64,000 bases of DNA from an uncultured Bacteroidales bacterium (GTDB lineage: Bacteria > Bacteroidota > Bacteroidia > Bacteroidales > Bacteroidaceae): contig CACZAN010000006.1 in assembly GCA_902779165.1 (NCBI GenBank), positions 1 through 64,000 on the forward strand. Direction: 5' to 3'. Made by a program: the position numbers and the translations under genes. Under the pieces are notes generated by a model. It worked only from the letters and a program-made list of their open reading frames with translations. It was not told where the DNA came from and made no database searches. Below are positions 52,907-61,707 of the stretch, in pieces; position 1 is the stretch's first letter, and every line of letters starts with the position of its first letter.

Positions 52907-55414
52907 TCACTGCTTCAGGAGGCGGAGGTAGTAGAGGCCGGGTAGTGGGGTGGTGCCTGTGGCCTGGAAGCGGAAGGTGAGCTGCCGGAGGGGCTTGCCG
53001 TCGGCATCGGCGAGGAGTGCGGCGGGAATGGGGATTTCCTCGTTGTAGAATCCGTTGCGCTCGGCATTGCTGTGGTGCTGGGGCACATTGATGTCGCAGA
53101 GCTGCTGGCCGTTGAGGTAGGCGGTGGCCACGCGTCCCTTGTCGCGGGTGGTGAATCGCAGGAGGATGGCGAGGCTGTCGGTTTGTCCGTGGGTCTCGAG
53201 GGTGTACTCGAACCATCCTCCGGCTTGTGCGTCGCGGTAGAATTCGCCGTTGAAGTTGCCTTTGTTGGAGTCGGGGGAGTACTTGCCGAGGTGTCCGGCT
53301 TCGCTCTGCTGTTCGCCTGTTGCCACGAAGTCGATGGTGCGTGCGTCGAGGCGTGCGTTGAGTGCGTCGAGGCGTCCCATGTCGCTCTGCTGGTAGGCGT
53401 CCTCGGTCTGCTGGTAGAAGTAGCAGGTGTAGCGTGCGTGGTGGATGGCGTAGAAGGGCAGCAGGGGCAGCGTCTGCCACTTGCCGCGGTTGACGGCGAG
53501 GTTGAAGTGCAGGGGCTGTGCTGTGGGGGTGATGCGCTCGAGGACGTCGGCTCGGTTGCCGATGAGCAGGGGCGCGGAGGAGAGGCTGAGGGCACGGGTG
53601 CGCGCTCCGGGAGCGTGGTCCATGCGTCCCTCGCCGGCGTATTCGTTGTCGAGCCGGTCGTAGGAGAGTCCGGTGGCGCTGGCTTCGGCTTCGCTGGCGG
53701 CGGTGGTCTGTGCGGCCAGGAGGATGGGACCGTACTTGAAGGCGATGTAGTCGGGGTAGTTGGGACAGGGCTCCACGCGCAGCTGCATGGGCAGGCTGAC
53801 TTCGACGACGTCGCCGGCAGCCCACTTGCGGTTGATGCAGACATAGCTGGCGCGGCCTTCGTGCACGGCGGAGAGGTCGGCGGGGGTGCCGTTGACGGTG
53901 ACGGCGAAGGCGGCGGTGGTCCAAGCGGGATGACGGAGGGCGAGGGTGAAGGTGCCGCCCTTGTTGATGGTCAGCGTGGTCTTGGGCTCATAGGGGAAGC
54001 GTGTCTGCTGGGTGAGGGCAAAGCGGTCGCTGTTGAGGGCCGAGGCGGCGAAGAGGTTGACGTAGAGCTTCTGGTTGTCGGTGGAGTGGGTGTAGATGAA
54101 GTGTCCGTACTTCGAGTGGTTCTCCATGCCTGTGCCGACGCAGCACCACATGCCCTGGTTGACCTGCGAGTAGATGCGGTAGGCTTGAGGACGCAGGGTG
54201 GTGAAGTAGACGTAGCCGCCGGTCTGTGGGTCCTGGGTGGAGAGGATGTGGTTCCACATGGCCTGCTCGTAGAAATCGACGTAGCGGGCATCGTGGGAGG
54301 AGTCGAAGAGGTCCTCGGAGAGCTTCAGCATGTTGTTGGTGTTGCAGGACTCCGGGCCGTCGAGGTGCTCGATGTAGGTGGCTCCTCTGTCGGCGCTGAT
54401 GAAGTGCTCGAACATGGAGTTGCCTCCGATGCACACGGTGCGGTTGAAGGCGACGTCGGCCCAGAAGTTCTGGGCGGCGCGGTGGTAGTTGGTGAGGATG
54501 TCGTGTCCGTCGCGCAGTGTCTCCTGATAGATACGCTCGAAGCCCACGTATTTGGGCACCTGCGTGTTGGCGTGTTTGCCGTCGAGGAAGGTGGGGTTGA
54601 GAGTCTGCATCTCGTTGATCATCCACTGGTGGCTGTACTTGCGTGCGGCGGCGAGGTAGCGTTCTTCGCCGAAGAGGCGGTAGGCGTCGGCCAGGGGCTC
54701 GTTCATGCCTCCGTGCTCCCACCCGAGGATGGACTGCATCTGCTCGTCGGTGAGGTTGCTGACGACGAGTACGCTCCAGTCGCACATCTTGCGGAAGAGT
54801 TCGCGGGCGAGGGGGCTGTCGGCATAGAGCCAGGCGTCGCGCAGTCCTGCCAGCGTCTTGTGCTCACAGTAGAAAGGCACCCATCCGCCGTATTTCCTGA
54901 AGGGTTCGAGGTCGCCTTTGTAGAGGCCCGTCCAGATCTGGTTGATGGGTTGTCCGCCGAGGAAGCCATAGAGGCCCTCGCGGTTGTCGTTGTAGGCGTC
55001 CTGACAGTCCTTGAGAATGGCGAGGACATAGTCGAGGCGTTCCTTCAAGCGGGCTTTCATGGCGGCATCGCCGGTGGCGGCGTAGGCCAGGGCGAGTGCG
55101 GTGAGGTAGTGGCCTCCGACGTGCCCTTCGAGACTCCAGTCGTGCAGTCCCCAATTGGAGAACGAGGGGTGCCTGGTAACCCAGTCGGCATACTTGCCCG
55201 TGGTGAGCCCTGCCTGGCGCACAAAGGGGGTGAGCAGGCGGTCGGCGTCGTAGCTGAGGAGCAGCTCGTCGTTGACTTGCATGGCGGTCTTCAGTGGGCC
55301 GTCGAGGAGTGTGACCTGTTCGAGGTCGAAATGTTCTGGATAGATTTCGCTCTGTGCCGAGGCACCGATGGGGAGCAGCGCGAGGAGTGCTGCCAGCAGA
55401 CGTGAATGCTTCAT
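52907..55414 (-). CDS. GH127/GH146-type beta-L-arabinofuranosidase (DUF1680)
   Basis: An 835-residue secreted protein (signal peptide MKHSRLLAALLALLPIGASA). The (alpha/alpha)6 barrel has SNWGLHDWSLEGHVGGHYLT near 105, GGMNEPLADAYRLFG near 235, and the Cys-rich active site: SCNTNNMLKLSEDLF (~358) and MWCCVGTGMENH (~420). GH127-like enzymes use a zinc-bound Cys nucleophile to release beta-L-arabinofuranose. The C-terminal ~250 residues are beta-rich accessory domains. It starts 4 bp after the GH27 gene. Close families (GH137, GH142, GH146) cannot be separated by eye. Confidence 0.9.
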   Translation of the reverse strand: MKHSRLLAALLALLPIGASAQSEIYPEHFDLEQVTLLDGPLKTAMQVNDELLLSYDADRLLTPFVRQAGLTTGKYADWVTRHPSFSNWGLHDWSLEGHVGGHYLTALALAYAATGDAAMKARLKERLDYVLAILKDCQDAYNDNREGLYGFLGGQPINQIWTGLYKGDLEPFRKYGGWVPFYCEHKTLAGLRDAWLYADSPLARELFRKMCDWSVLVVSNLTDEQMQSILGWEHGGMNEPLADAYRLFGEERYLAAARKYSHQWMINEMQTLNPTFLDGKHANTQVPKYVGFERIYQETLRDGHDILTNYHRAAQNFWADVAFNRTVCIGGNSMFEHFISADRGATYIEHLDGPESCNTNNMLKLSEDLFDSSHDARYVDFYEQAMWNHILSTQDPQTGGYVYFTTLRPQAYRIYSQVNQGMWCCVGTGMENHSKYGHFIYTHSTDNQKLYVNLFAASALNSDRFALTQQTRFPYEPKTTLTINKGGTFTLALRHPAWTTAAFAVTVNGTPADLSAVHEGRASYVCINRKWAAGDVVEVSLPMQLRVEPCPNYPDYIAFKYGPILLAAQTTAASEAEASATGLSYDRLDNEYAGEGRMDHAPGARTRALSLSSAPLLIGNRADVLERITPTAQPLHFNLAVNRGKWQTLPLLPFYAIHHARYTCYFYQQTEDAYQQSDMGRLDALNARLDARTIDFVATGEQQSEAGHLGKYSPDSNKGNFNGEFYRDAQAGGWFEYTLETHGQTDSLAILLRFTTRDKGRVATAYLNGQQLCDINVPQHHSNAERNGFYNEEIPIPAALLADADGKPLRQLTFRFQATGTTPLPGLYYLRLLKQ

Positions 55415-55418
55415 AGGG

Positions 55419-57275
55419 TTATTTTATGGCGACCTTGCGTCCGTTGAGAATATAGTATCCGGGCTGTAGGCGCGAGGTCTGCTGGAGGATGCGTCGGCCG
55501 CTGAGGTCAAATAAGGTGTGATTGTCGGATGGTTGATTGGTGCGTGGGTCTTGGGGGAGTTCTGCGATGCCGTCGGCCTCCAGCAACTCCACTTTCATGT
55601 AGTCCATATCAGGCATCCAGCCAGAGGTGTTGAAGAGGCGTACGGCATTGCTGCCTTCGTTGAGGTGTACGGTGACGGTCTTCTTGCCCACGCGGTTCCA
55701 ACTGTTGGAGTTCAGGCCGGTGAGGTTCTGTATGCGCTCGCCGTTGACGTAGAGCTGCATGGAACGGCTCTCGCCGCAGATGTATCCGAAAGTGAGGCGA
55801 TAGCGGCCGGCATCGGCCACATAGACGTCGCGCCACTGCAGGTCGTTGTCGGCAGCGCGCCCGAGCCAGCCAACCTTGCAGCCTCCGGAGGCGTAGGAGG
55901 CGTCGTCGTAGGTGCCGCTGTGGAATTCCTGATTGTTCTTGATTTCCTGGTAGCTGCCGTTGAAGGCGGTCTCGGCCTCGTAGAGGGTGCGCTGCAGCCG
56001 TTGCTCGGCGGTGGCGGTGTAGATGGCGGTGCCGTGGGCGGGCACTTTCACGCTGAAGGTGCCTTCGGCGGTGCCGGCATCGCGCTTCTTGAAGCAGTCG
56101 CGCAGCTGGATGGTGCCGCCGAGGTCCATGGCTGAGAAGTCCACCTCTACGGTCTGCTGGGCCTCGGAGGGGTTGTAGACGGCGAAGGCACGGGTGAGGC
56201 CGTGGAGCTGGAGGATGTCCTTGACGAGGACGTAGCAGCTATCGGTGCGCTGGCAGACGTAGGCCTGCAGGTGCAGCGTGTCCTGGTTGAGGGCGATGAG
56301 TTCCTTGTTTTTCAGTAGGTTGAGCGTTGTCGTGTTGAGGGTGCTCATATCGCATCCGATGAGCAGTGGGGAGGACATGATGCACCACATTCCGAAGTGC
56401 GTCTTGTCTTCCTCGGCAGACAGCGAGCGTCCCACTTCGAGCATATCCATATCGTTGTAGCGTCCGCCGTAGCAGTAGGCGCTGAGGTAGAGGTTCTCGT
56501 GGATGATGTCGCGCACGCTCTTCCAACTGCAGTTGATATCGCCCGTGGTGCGCCAGGAGAAGGCAACATCGTTGATCCATGTTCCCGGGTAGGCCCAGCG
56601 GCAGGCATTCATTCGCACGTCTGTGCGGCCCGTGTTCCTGATGGCTTCGGCGATGGCGGTGTAGCGCGCCTTTTCGTCGAGGACGAGGTGGTCTTCGTTG
56701 TGGAAGTACGATCCGCCGCAGAAGTCCACCTTGATGAAGTCGAAGCCGAGTTCCTTGAAGAAATAGTCGGCATCCTGCTGGTCGTGTTCATAGAGCCCAA
56801 CGCCCTTTCCGATGGGGTCGCCGCTGAACATCGAGCCACAGGTGTTGCGGCCCGCGTCGCTGTAGATGCCGGCCTTGAGTCCCTTGGCGTGGATGTAATC
56901 CACGATGCCTTTCAGTCCATTGGGGAAGCGGGTGGGGTGGATGAGCAGCTGTCCTGTTTCGGCATCGCGGCCTCCGAAGTAGCCGTCGTCGATGTTGATG
57001 TACTGGTATCCGACGCTATTCAGTTTTTTGTTAAGCATCGCTGTCACCTGTTTCCTGATGACCGACTCGCTGATGTTCACGCCGTAGGTGTTCCACGAGG
57101 ACCAGCCCATTGTGGGGCCGTCGGTGTTTGGGGTGGTGGACTGAGAGTGGGCTGCGGAGGGGAGCAGCAGGAGCAGGCAGAGGAGGCCAGTCACGCAGAG
57201 GTGGCTGGGGAAAAGGGGGAAATGGGTCGAATGGGTCTTATGGGCCTTATGGGTCGAATGGGTCGAATGGGGCAT
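55419..57275 (-). CDS. GH27 alpha-galactosidase with C-terminal carbohydrate-binding domain
   Basis: About 618 residues. The GH27 barrel (~42-400) has GWSSWNTYGVNI, YQYINIDDGYF, the nucleophile Asp in FIKVDFCGG and the acid/base Asp in GGRYNDMDMLEVG. A beta-sandwich binding module follows (~425-560, YEAETAFNGSYQE...MDYMKVELLEADG), then a short tail LFDLSGRRI...GYYILNGRKVAIK. The N-terminus is odd: residues 1-18 (MPHSTHSTHKAHKTHSTH) are encoded by six 9-bp repeats ahead of a normal signal peptide (LCVTGLLCLLLLLPSAAHS). A TTG 24 bases upstream is the only alternative start. It should release terminal alpha-galactose. Confidence 0.93.
   Translation of the reverse strand: MPHSTHSTHKAHKTHSTHFPLFPSHLCVTGLLCLLLLLPSAAHSQSTTPNTDGPTMGWSSWNTYGVNISESVIRKQVTAMLNKKLNSVGYQYINIDDGYFGGRDAETGQLLIHPTRFPNGLKGIVDYIHAKGLKAGIYSDAGRNTCGSMFSGDPIGKGVGLYEHDQQDADYFFKELGFDFIKVDFCGGSYFHNEDHLVLDEKARYTAIAEAIRNTGRTDVRMNACRWAYPGTWINDVAFSWRTTGDINCSWKSVRDIIHENLYLSAYCYGGRYNDMDMLEVGRSLSAEEDKTHFGMWCIMSSPLLIGCDMSTLNTTTLNLLKNKELIALNQDTLHLQAYVCQRTDSCYVLVKDILQLHGLTRAFAVYNPSEAQQTVEVDFSAMDLGGTIQLRDCFKKRDAGTAEGTFSVKVPAHGTAIYTATAEQRLQRTLYEAETAFNGSYQEIKNNQEFHSGTYDDASYASGGCKVGWLGRAADNDLQWRDVYVADAGRYRLTFGYICGESRSMQLYVNGERIQNLTGLNSNSWNRVGKKTVTVHLNEGSNAVRLFNTSGWMPDMDYMKVELLEADGIAELPQDPRTNQPSDNHTLFDLSGRRILQQTSRLQPGYYILNGRKVAIK
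57222..57275. repeat. Six 9-bp repeats encoding a protein N-terminus
   Basis: Units ATGGGTCGA, ATGGGTCTT, ATGGGCCTT, ATGGGTCGA, ATGGGTCGA, ATGGGGCAT. Read on the minus strand they give His-Ser-Thr/His-Lys-Ala/His-Lys-Thr triplets, and the last unit supplies the ATG of the GH27 gene. Related to the array at 9283-9379. Confidence 0.92.
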
Positions 57276-57302
57276 GGGAGATGAATTCTGAATTATCAAT
57301 GG

Positions 57303-60158
57303 TTATTTCTTAAACTGCCACCAGTCGAGTCGGACGTCGCCGCGGGCGCGGTCGATGACGAGGAAGAGGTCGTGGGTGCCGGTGGCGAGTTTCTGTGTCA
57401 GCTGGGCAGAGAAGGCGCGGTAGGTGTCAGCACTGCCGGTGGCGGTGATTTCCAGTGTGCCGAGCAGGGGGCCTCCGGGGTTGTCGAGGTGGAGGCTGAT
57501 GGTGGCCGAAGCATTCTCTGCAGCGGCAGCAGTCAGCTGGAAGGTGCGGGCGGCTTTCTTGCCGAAATCCACAGAGCGCAGACGTATGAACTCTCCGGCG
57601 TTGAGGTCATAGACATAGAGGTTCTTCTTACCCGTGCTCGTGGGGAACTGATTGATGATGGAGGAGTCGTCGTGATTACGCCGAGCCTTGGCCACCAGTT
57701 CACGCGTGCCCGCGATACCTATTTTCTCTGTCCGCAGGCCATAGCCCCACGCCATCGTCTCGGCCTCTACGCGGCCGTAGGGGTTGAGGGTGGCGACGGC
57801 TTCAGGCAGGCGCAGGTCGAGCCAGTAGGGTACTTCCTGAATGGTGCCGTCGGCGTTGTAGTGCATCTCGGCGAGGCTGACGCTGCGACGCTCGAAATGT
57901 TCGCGCGTCTCGTGGTGCAGCAGGTCGTAGTCCTGTCCGAAGACGTAGGTGCGTCCCTTGAAGTCCATGATTCCCGGGTGGTTGCCGCGGTCGCGCGGGG
58001 TGGGAGACATGATGTAGCCTTTAGACTGCCAGGGACCGGTGGGGCTGTCGGCCATGGCGTAGCCGAGTCCTTCGGGGCAGCAGGTGGAGGCGTAGGCGAG
58101 GTACCAGTGGCCTTCGCGCTCATAGAGCCAGGGCCCTTCCTGATAGTGCTCGATATGGTAGTCGAGTTTGACGATGTCGCCCTCAATATGAATCATATCT
58201 TTAGCGAGACGGACGTAGTAGGTGTTCGGGTTGCCCCAGTACATCCAGGCCTGCCCCTGTTTGTCGATGAAGACGGTGGGGTCGATGTCATCCCAGTGCT
58301 CCTGCTGCCAGACGAGGGGCTTGCCCAGCGGGTCGCGGAAGGGACCGTAGGGCGAGTCGGCCACGAGGACTCCGATGCCGTGTCCGTGGAGGGGAGCATA
58401 GAGGTAGTATTTGCCGTCGCGCTCTACGGTCTGAATGGCCCACGCTCCATTGTCGCGCGAGCGCCAGGAGAAGTCGCGCAGGGAGGCCACGGGGCCGTGG
58501 TCTGTCCAGTTGACCATATCGGTGGAGGTGTAGAGCAGCCAGTCGTACATGAAGAAACCAGCAGAGTTGCGTTCGCGGGCATCCAGAATCTCATCGGGAT
58601 GAGAGTCGTGGCTGACGTAGAGATAGACGGTGTCGCCAATGACCAGCGGGGCAGGGTCGGCGGTGTAGTGAGTCTGCAGTATGGGGAGGTTGACGTCGGC
58701 ATCGTCGTTCATCTGCCACCATTCGAGGTTGAAGAGTTCAGGGCCCTTGCGTCCGCGGAAGACAAGGTAGAGGTCATGCACACCAGTGGTGATGCGCGGG
58801 AGGAAGGCCGAGAACTCGCGGAATTGCTCCCAACCGCCTGTGGCACCGATCTCGATGGTGCCGAGCTGACGGCCGTGCAGGCTGTCGGCGCGCAGTTCTA
58901 TGCGTCCGCCGCGCAGGCCGGAAGCGGCCCTGACGGTGAATTCACGAGCGCCGTTGACGCCGAAGTCCACATTGTCCAGACGCAGCCAGTCGCCGTCATG
59001 CGTGTCGGAAACATACACGGTTAGGGGAGCGCCGTGATGAGACATCTGTTTGGTTTTCAATCCAAAACTATAGGCCATTGTGGCAGCAGGCACCCGACGA
59101 TAGGGGGAGAATGTGGCGATAGGCTGAACGCCCTCGCGGGTAGGCTGAATGGTGGGGAAGCGGCCGTCCTCGGTGTAGGTGAATTCCTCGACAGAAGCAC
59201 TGCGGCCGAAACCGCCGCCACCAGGCAGATGTGCGGTATGATAGAAGAAGTAGTTATGTCCCTTGAAGGTGACGACGCCGGAGTGGTTGGTGAAGGAGCC
59301 TGTGCCACCCTCAGGCATGATAACACCCTCATAGTGCCAGGGGCCGAGGGGCGAAGGCGCGGAGCTGTAGCTGATGTGTTCGGGAATACCGCCGGCAGCG
59401 TAGACGAGGTACCAGTCCTTGCGGGGCGATGGAGCTTTCATCAACCAAGGGCCTTCGGTGTAGCTGTCCTTGTACTTTTTGTCTCTATCGCGTTCGGACA
59501 TCTTGGGCGAACCGAAACCTTCCTCCGTCATATCCAGAAGCTGCACTTCGCCTTTGGCGTGAATCATATCCTCCTGAAGCTGAAGGACGTAGATTTGGGG
59601 ATTTCCCCAGGCGAGCCAAGCCTGTCCGTCGTCATCAATCCATACGGTGGGGTCGATATGATCCCACGAGCCGTTTTCGTAAATGGGTCGTCCGAGCGGG
59701 TCGCGGTAGGGTCCTTCAGGTCGGTCGGCAACGGCAACGCCAATGGCCATTCCACCAGAATTCCTGGAGTGGGCGGGGATATAGAGGTAGAACTTACCGT
59801 TGCGCTCAATGGCCTGTGGAGCCCAAGCGCGGCCGTCGGCCCACGAGAAGCTCTCGAGAGCGAGGGGCGAGCCGTGGTCAGTCCAGTTCACCATGTCGCG
59901 GGTGCTGTAGACACGCCACTCCTGCATCCAGAAGAAGTCGGCGCGCTCCTCGTCGTGGCCCGTGAAAAGGTAGAGCACGGAGTCGCCGACGTTGAGCGGT
60001 GCGGGGTCGGTGGTGAAGCAGGTTTGCACGATGGGGTTGCGGAAGTGGGCTGCCGCTGTCTGTTCGGCCGGAGTGGCCTTGGCGGGTCGCTGTGCGAGCA
60101 GCGAGGAACAGATGACAGTCAGGAGACTGATGGTGGTTGTGAGTCGAATGTGGTTCAT
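57303..60158 (-). CDS. Tandem GH43-GH43 enzyme with binding modules
   Basis: About 951 residues with a signal peptide (MNHIRLTTTISLLTVICSSLLA). The first five-bladed propeller (~35-325) has the GH43 triad in CFTTDPAPLNV, HIDPTVWIDDDG and DSYTEGPWLM; a CBM6-like sandwich follows (~345-485). The second GH43 (~490-800) again has a full triad: HYTADPAPLVI, DIDPTVFIDKQG and EHYQEGPWLY, then a final binding domain (~810-951). GH43 enzymes are mostly arabinofuranosidases or xylosidases. The frame extends upstream to 60281, but that part overlaps the previous gene. 25 bp after the single-GH43 gene. Confidence 0.92.
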   Translation of the reverse strand: MNHIRLTTTISLLTVICSSLLAQRPAKATPAEQTAAAHFRNPIVQTCFTTDPAPLNVGDSVLYLFTGHDEERADFFWMQEWRVYSTRDMVNWTDHGSPLALESFSWADGRAWAPQAIERNGKFYLYIPAHSRNSGGMAIGVAVADRPEGPYRDPLGRPIYENGSWDHIDPTVWIDDDGQAWLAWGNPQIYVLQLQEDMIHAKGEVQLLDMTEEGFGSPKMSERDRDKKYKDSYTEGPWLMKAPSPRKDWYLVYAAGGIPEHISYSSAPSPLGPWHYEGVIMPEGGTGSFTNHSGVVTFKGHNYFFYHTAHLPGGGGFGRSASVEEFTYTEDGRFPTIQPTREGVQPIATFSPYRRVPAATMAYSFGLKTKQMSHHGAPLTVYVSDTHDGDWLRLDNVDFGVNGAREFTVRAASGLRGGRIELRADSLHGRQLGTIEIGATGGWEQFREFSAFLPRITTGVHDLYLVFRGRKGPELFNLEWWQMNDDADVNLPILQTHYTADPAPLVIGDTVYLYVSHDSHPDEILDARERNSAGFFMYDWLLYTSTDMVNWTDHGPVASLRDFSWRSRDNGAWAIQTVERDGKYYLYAPLHGHGIGVLVADSPYGPFRDPLGKPLVWQQEHWDDIDPTVFIDKQGQAWMYWGNPNTYYVRLAKDMIHIEGDIVKLDYHIEHYQEGPWLYEREGHWYLAYASTCCPEGLGYAMADSPTGPWQSKGYIMSPTPRDRGNHPGIMDFKGRTYVFGQDYDLLHHETREHFERRSVSLAEMHYNADGTIQEVPYWLDLRLPEAVATLNPYGRVEAETMAWGYGLRTEKIGIAGTRELVAKARRNHDDSSIINQFPTSTGKKNLYVYDLNAGEFIRLRSVDFGKKAARTFQLTAAAAENASATISLHLDNPGGPLLGTLEITATGSADTYRAFSAQLTQKLATGTHDLFLVIDRARGDVRLDWWQFKK

Positions 60159-60183
60159 AGAACTATTATTGGAAGTGTGTGAA

Positions 60184-61683
60184 TTATCGGATGATGATTT
60201 TCCTGCCGTTGATGATCCGGATGACTTGGGAGGGAGCGGACAGACGAATGCTGCGCCCGCTGAGGTCGAAGTATTTGCCATTCAACAACCGAGGGGTGGT
60301 AGCTTCGTCTGATGTGAGCTCGGTGATGCCGTCGGTCTGGTCAAAATGCCAGCTGTCGAAGTCGAAGAGCGAGCTGCCTTTGCCCTGAAAGGTGAAGAAG
60401 AGGTCGCGGACTCCCGTGATGGCGGATGAGAGTTCGCACGTCACATCGGCCCATTCGCCGTTTGTGGACTCTATAGTCAGCTTTCCCTTAACGATGCTCG
60501 ACTTGCTGCCAACCCGGATGTTGAGGGTTCCTGTGCTTTCGGTACGCACGCGGGCCGTGAAAGACTGGGCTCCGGTCTCACCGAAGTCGACATTGCGCAC
60601 CTTGATATAATCGCCGGCGCTGATGTTTGTCACATAGCAGCCTTCGTAGTCGCCCTCGCAGCGCACCCCCTGAGACTGGTTGATGGTTTCTGCCTCTTGC
60701 AGCTCATAAGGATTCATCGTTTGCAGGGGGGCAACTCCTTTTGTGGTGAATTTGATTGCGGGTATGGTGCCGTCCTCATTGGGCGTGTATTCCTCAATGC
60801 AGGTGGAGCGTTTGTAGCCTCCTCCACCGGGTAGCTTGCCATTGTGGTAGAATAGATAATGATGTCCGCGGAACTCCACGCTGCCGCCGTGAATGGTGAA
60901 GCTGCCCTCAGCCTCCTTCAGTATCTTGCCCTGATAGGTCCAGGGACCAGTGGCTTTGTCGGCGGTGGAGTAGGCCCAGTGCTCGGGAACTCCTCCAGCG
61001 GCGTACTCCAGATAGTATTTGCCGTTGCGCTTGTAGATCCATGAGGCTTCCTCAAAGTTGGGGTCGCCCTTTTCGTTCTTATGAGGGCCAAAGGCTGTCT
61101 CGTTCTTCACATTCACAGAAATCTCACTGCCTGTGAAGGAGGTCATGTTCTTGTTCAACTTGACATACCACAGGTTGTTGTTGCCATAATAAAGGTAGGC
61201 TTGGCCGTTGTCGTCAATCATCACTGTGGGGTCGATCTTGAACCACCCCTTGACCAGTGGCTTCCGAATAGGGTCTTTGTAGGGTCCCGCAGGAGAGTTG
61301 GCCACTGCTACTCCAATTCCTGGATAAGCTTCGCCTTTGATGGTAGCGGTAACGTACCAGTACCACTTGCCGTTGCGCTCGATACACTGGCTTGCCCAGC
61401 AGTCGTTGTCCAGCTTGGCCCACGCGGAGAAGGTAGCAGAGGTCAGCGGGGTACCCCGATAGGTCCAGTTGACCATATCGACCGTGCTATAGAGCAGCCA
61501 GTCCTTCATGGTGAAATAACCATTGATTGTCTCATCTTCATCGTGGTCCACAAAGAGGTAGAGGGTGTCTCCGTGAACATAGGGGGCAGGGTCTGGGGTA
61601 TAACGGTCGCAGATGATGGGATTCTGCGCCCAGGCGAAGGTAACCATAAGGCTGGCCACACACGTCAGTAGGTTTCTGTTCAT
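60184..61683 (-). CDS. GH43 glycoside hydrolase with C-terminal binding domain
   Basis: About 499 residues with a signal peptide (MNRNLLTCVASLMVTFAWAQ; an ATG four codons upstream at 61695 is also possible). The propeller (~22-310) has YTPDPAPYV, KIDPTVMIDDNG and FEEASWIYKR as base, pKa modulator and acid. A CBM6-like domain (~325-455) and a short tail (KYFDLSGRSI...INGRKIIIR) follow. It is similar in layout to each half of the next gene's product, suggesting duplication within the operon. Confidence 0.92.
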   Translation of the reverse strand: MNRNLLTCVASLMVTFAWAQNPIICDRYTPDPAPYVHGDTLYLFVDHDEDETINGYFTMKDWLLYSTVDMVNWTYRGTPLTSATFSAWAKLDNDCWASQCIERNGKWYWYVTATIKGEAYPGIGVAVANSPAGPYKDPIRKPLVKGWFKIDPTVMIDDNGQAYLYYGNNNLWYVKLNKNMTSFTGSEISVNVKNETAFGPHKNEKGDPNFEEASWIYKRNGKYYLEYAAGGVPEHWAYSTADKATGPWTYQGKILKEAEGSFTIHGGSVEFRGHHYLFYHNGKLPGGGGYKRSTCIEEYTPNEDGTIPAIKFTTKGVAPLQTMNPYELQEAETINQSQGVRCEGDYEGCYVTNISAGDYIKVRNVDFGETGAQSFTARVRTESTGTLNIRVGSKSSIVKGKLTIESTNGEWADVTCELSSAITGVRDLFFTFQGKGSSLFDFDSWHFDQTDGITELTSDEATTPRLLNGKYFDLSGRSIRLSAPSQVIRIINGRKIIIR

Positions 61684-61707
61684 ACGTCCTTTCATCTTGC
61701 GGCCGAC

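Noticed and set aside
53072..55405. A 777-codon plus-strand open frame opposite the GH127 gene
   Set aside because: It is an antisense frame of a G+C-rich coding region. Its Gly/Val/Glu-rich composition has no domain, and the minus-strand gene shows clear family motifs.
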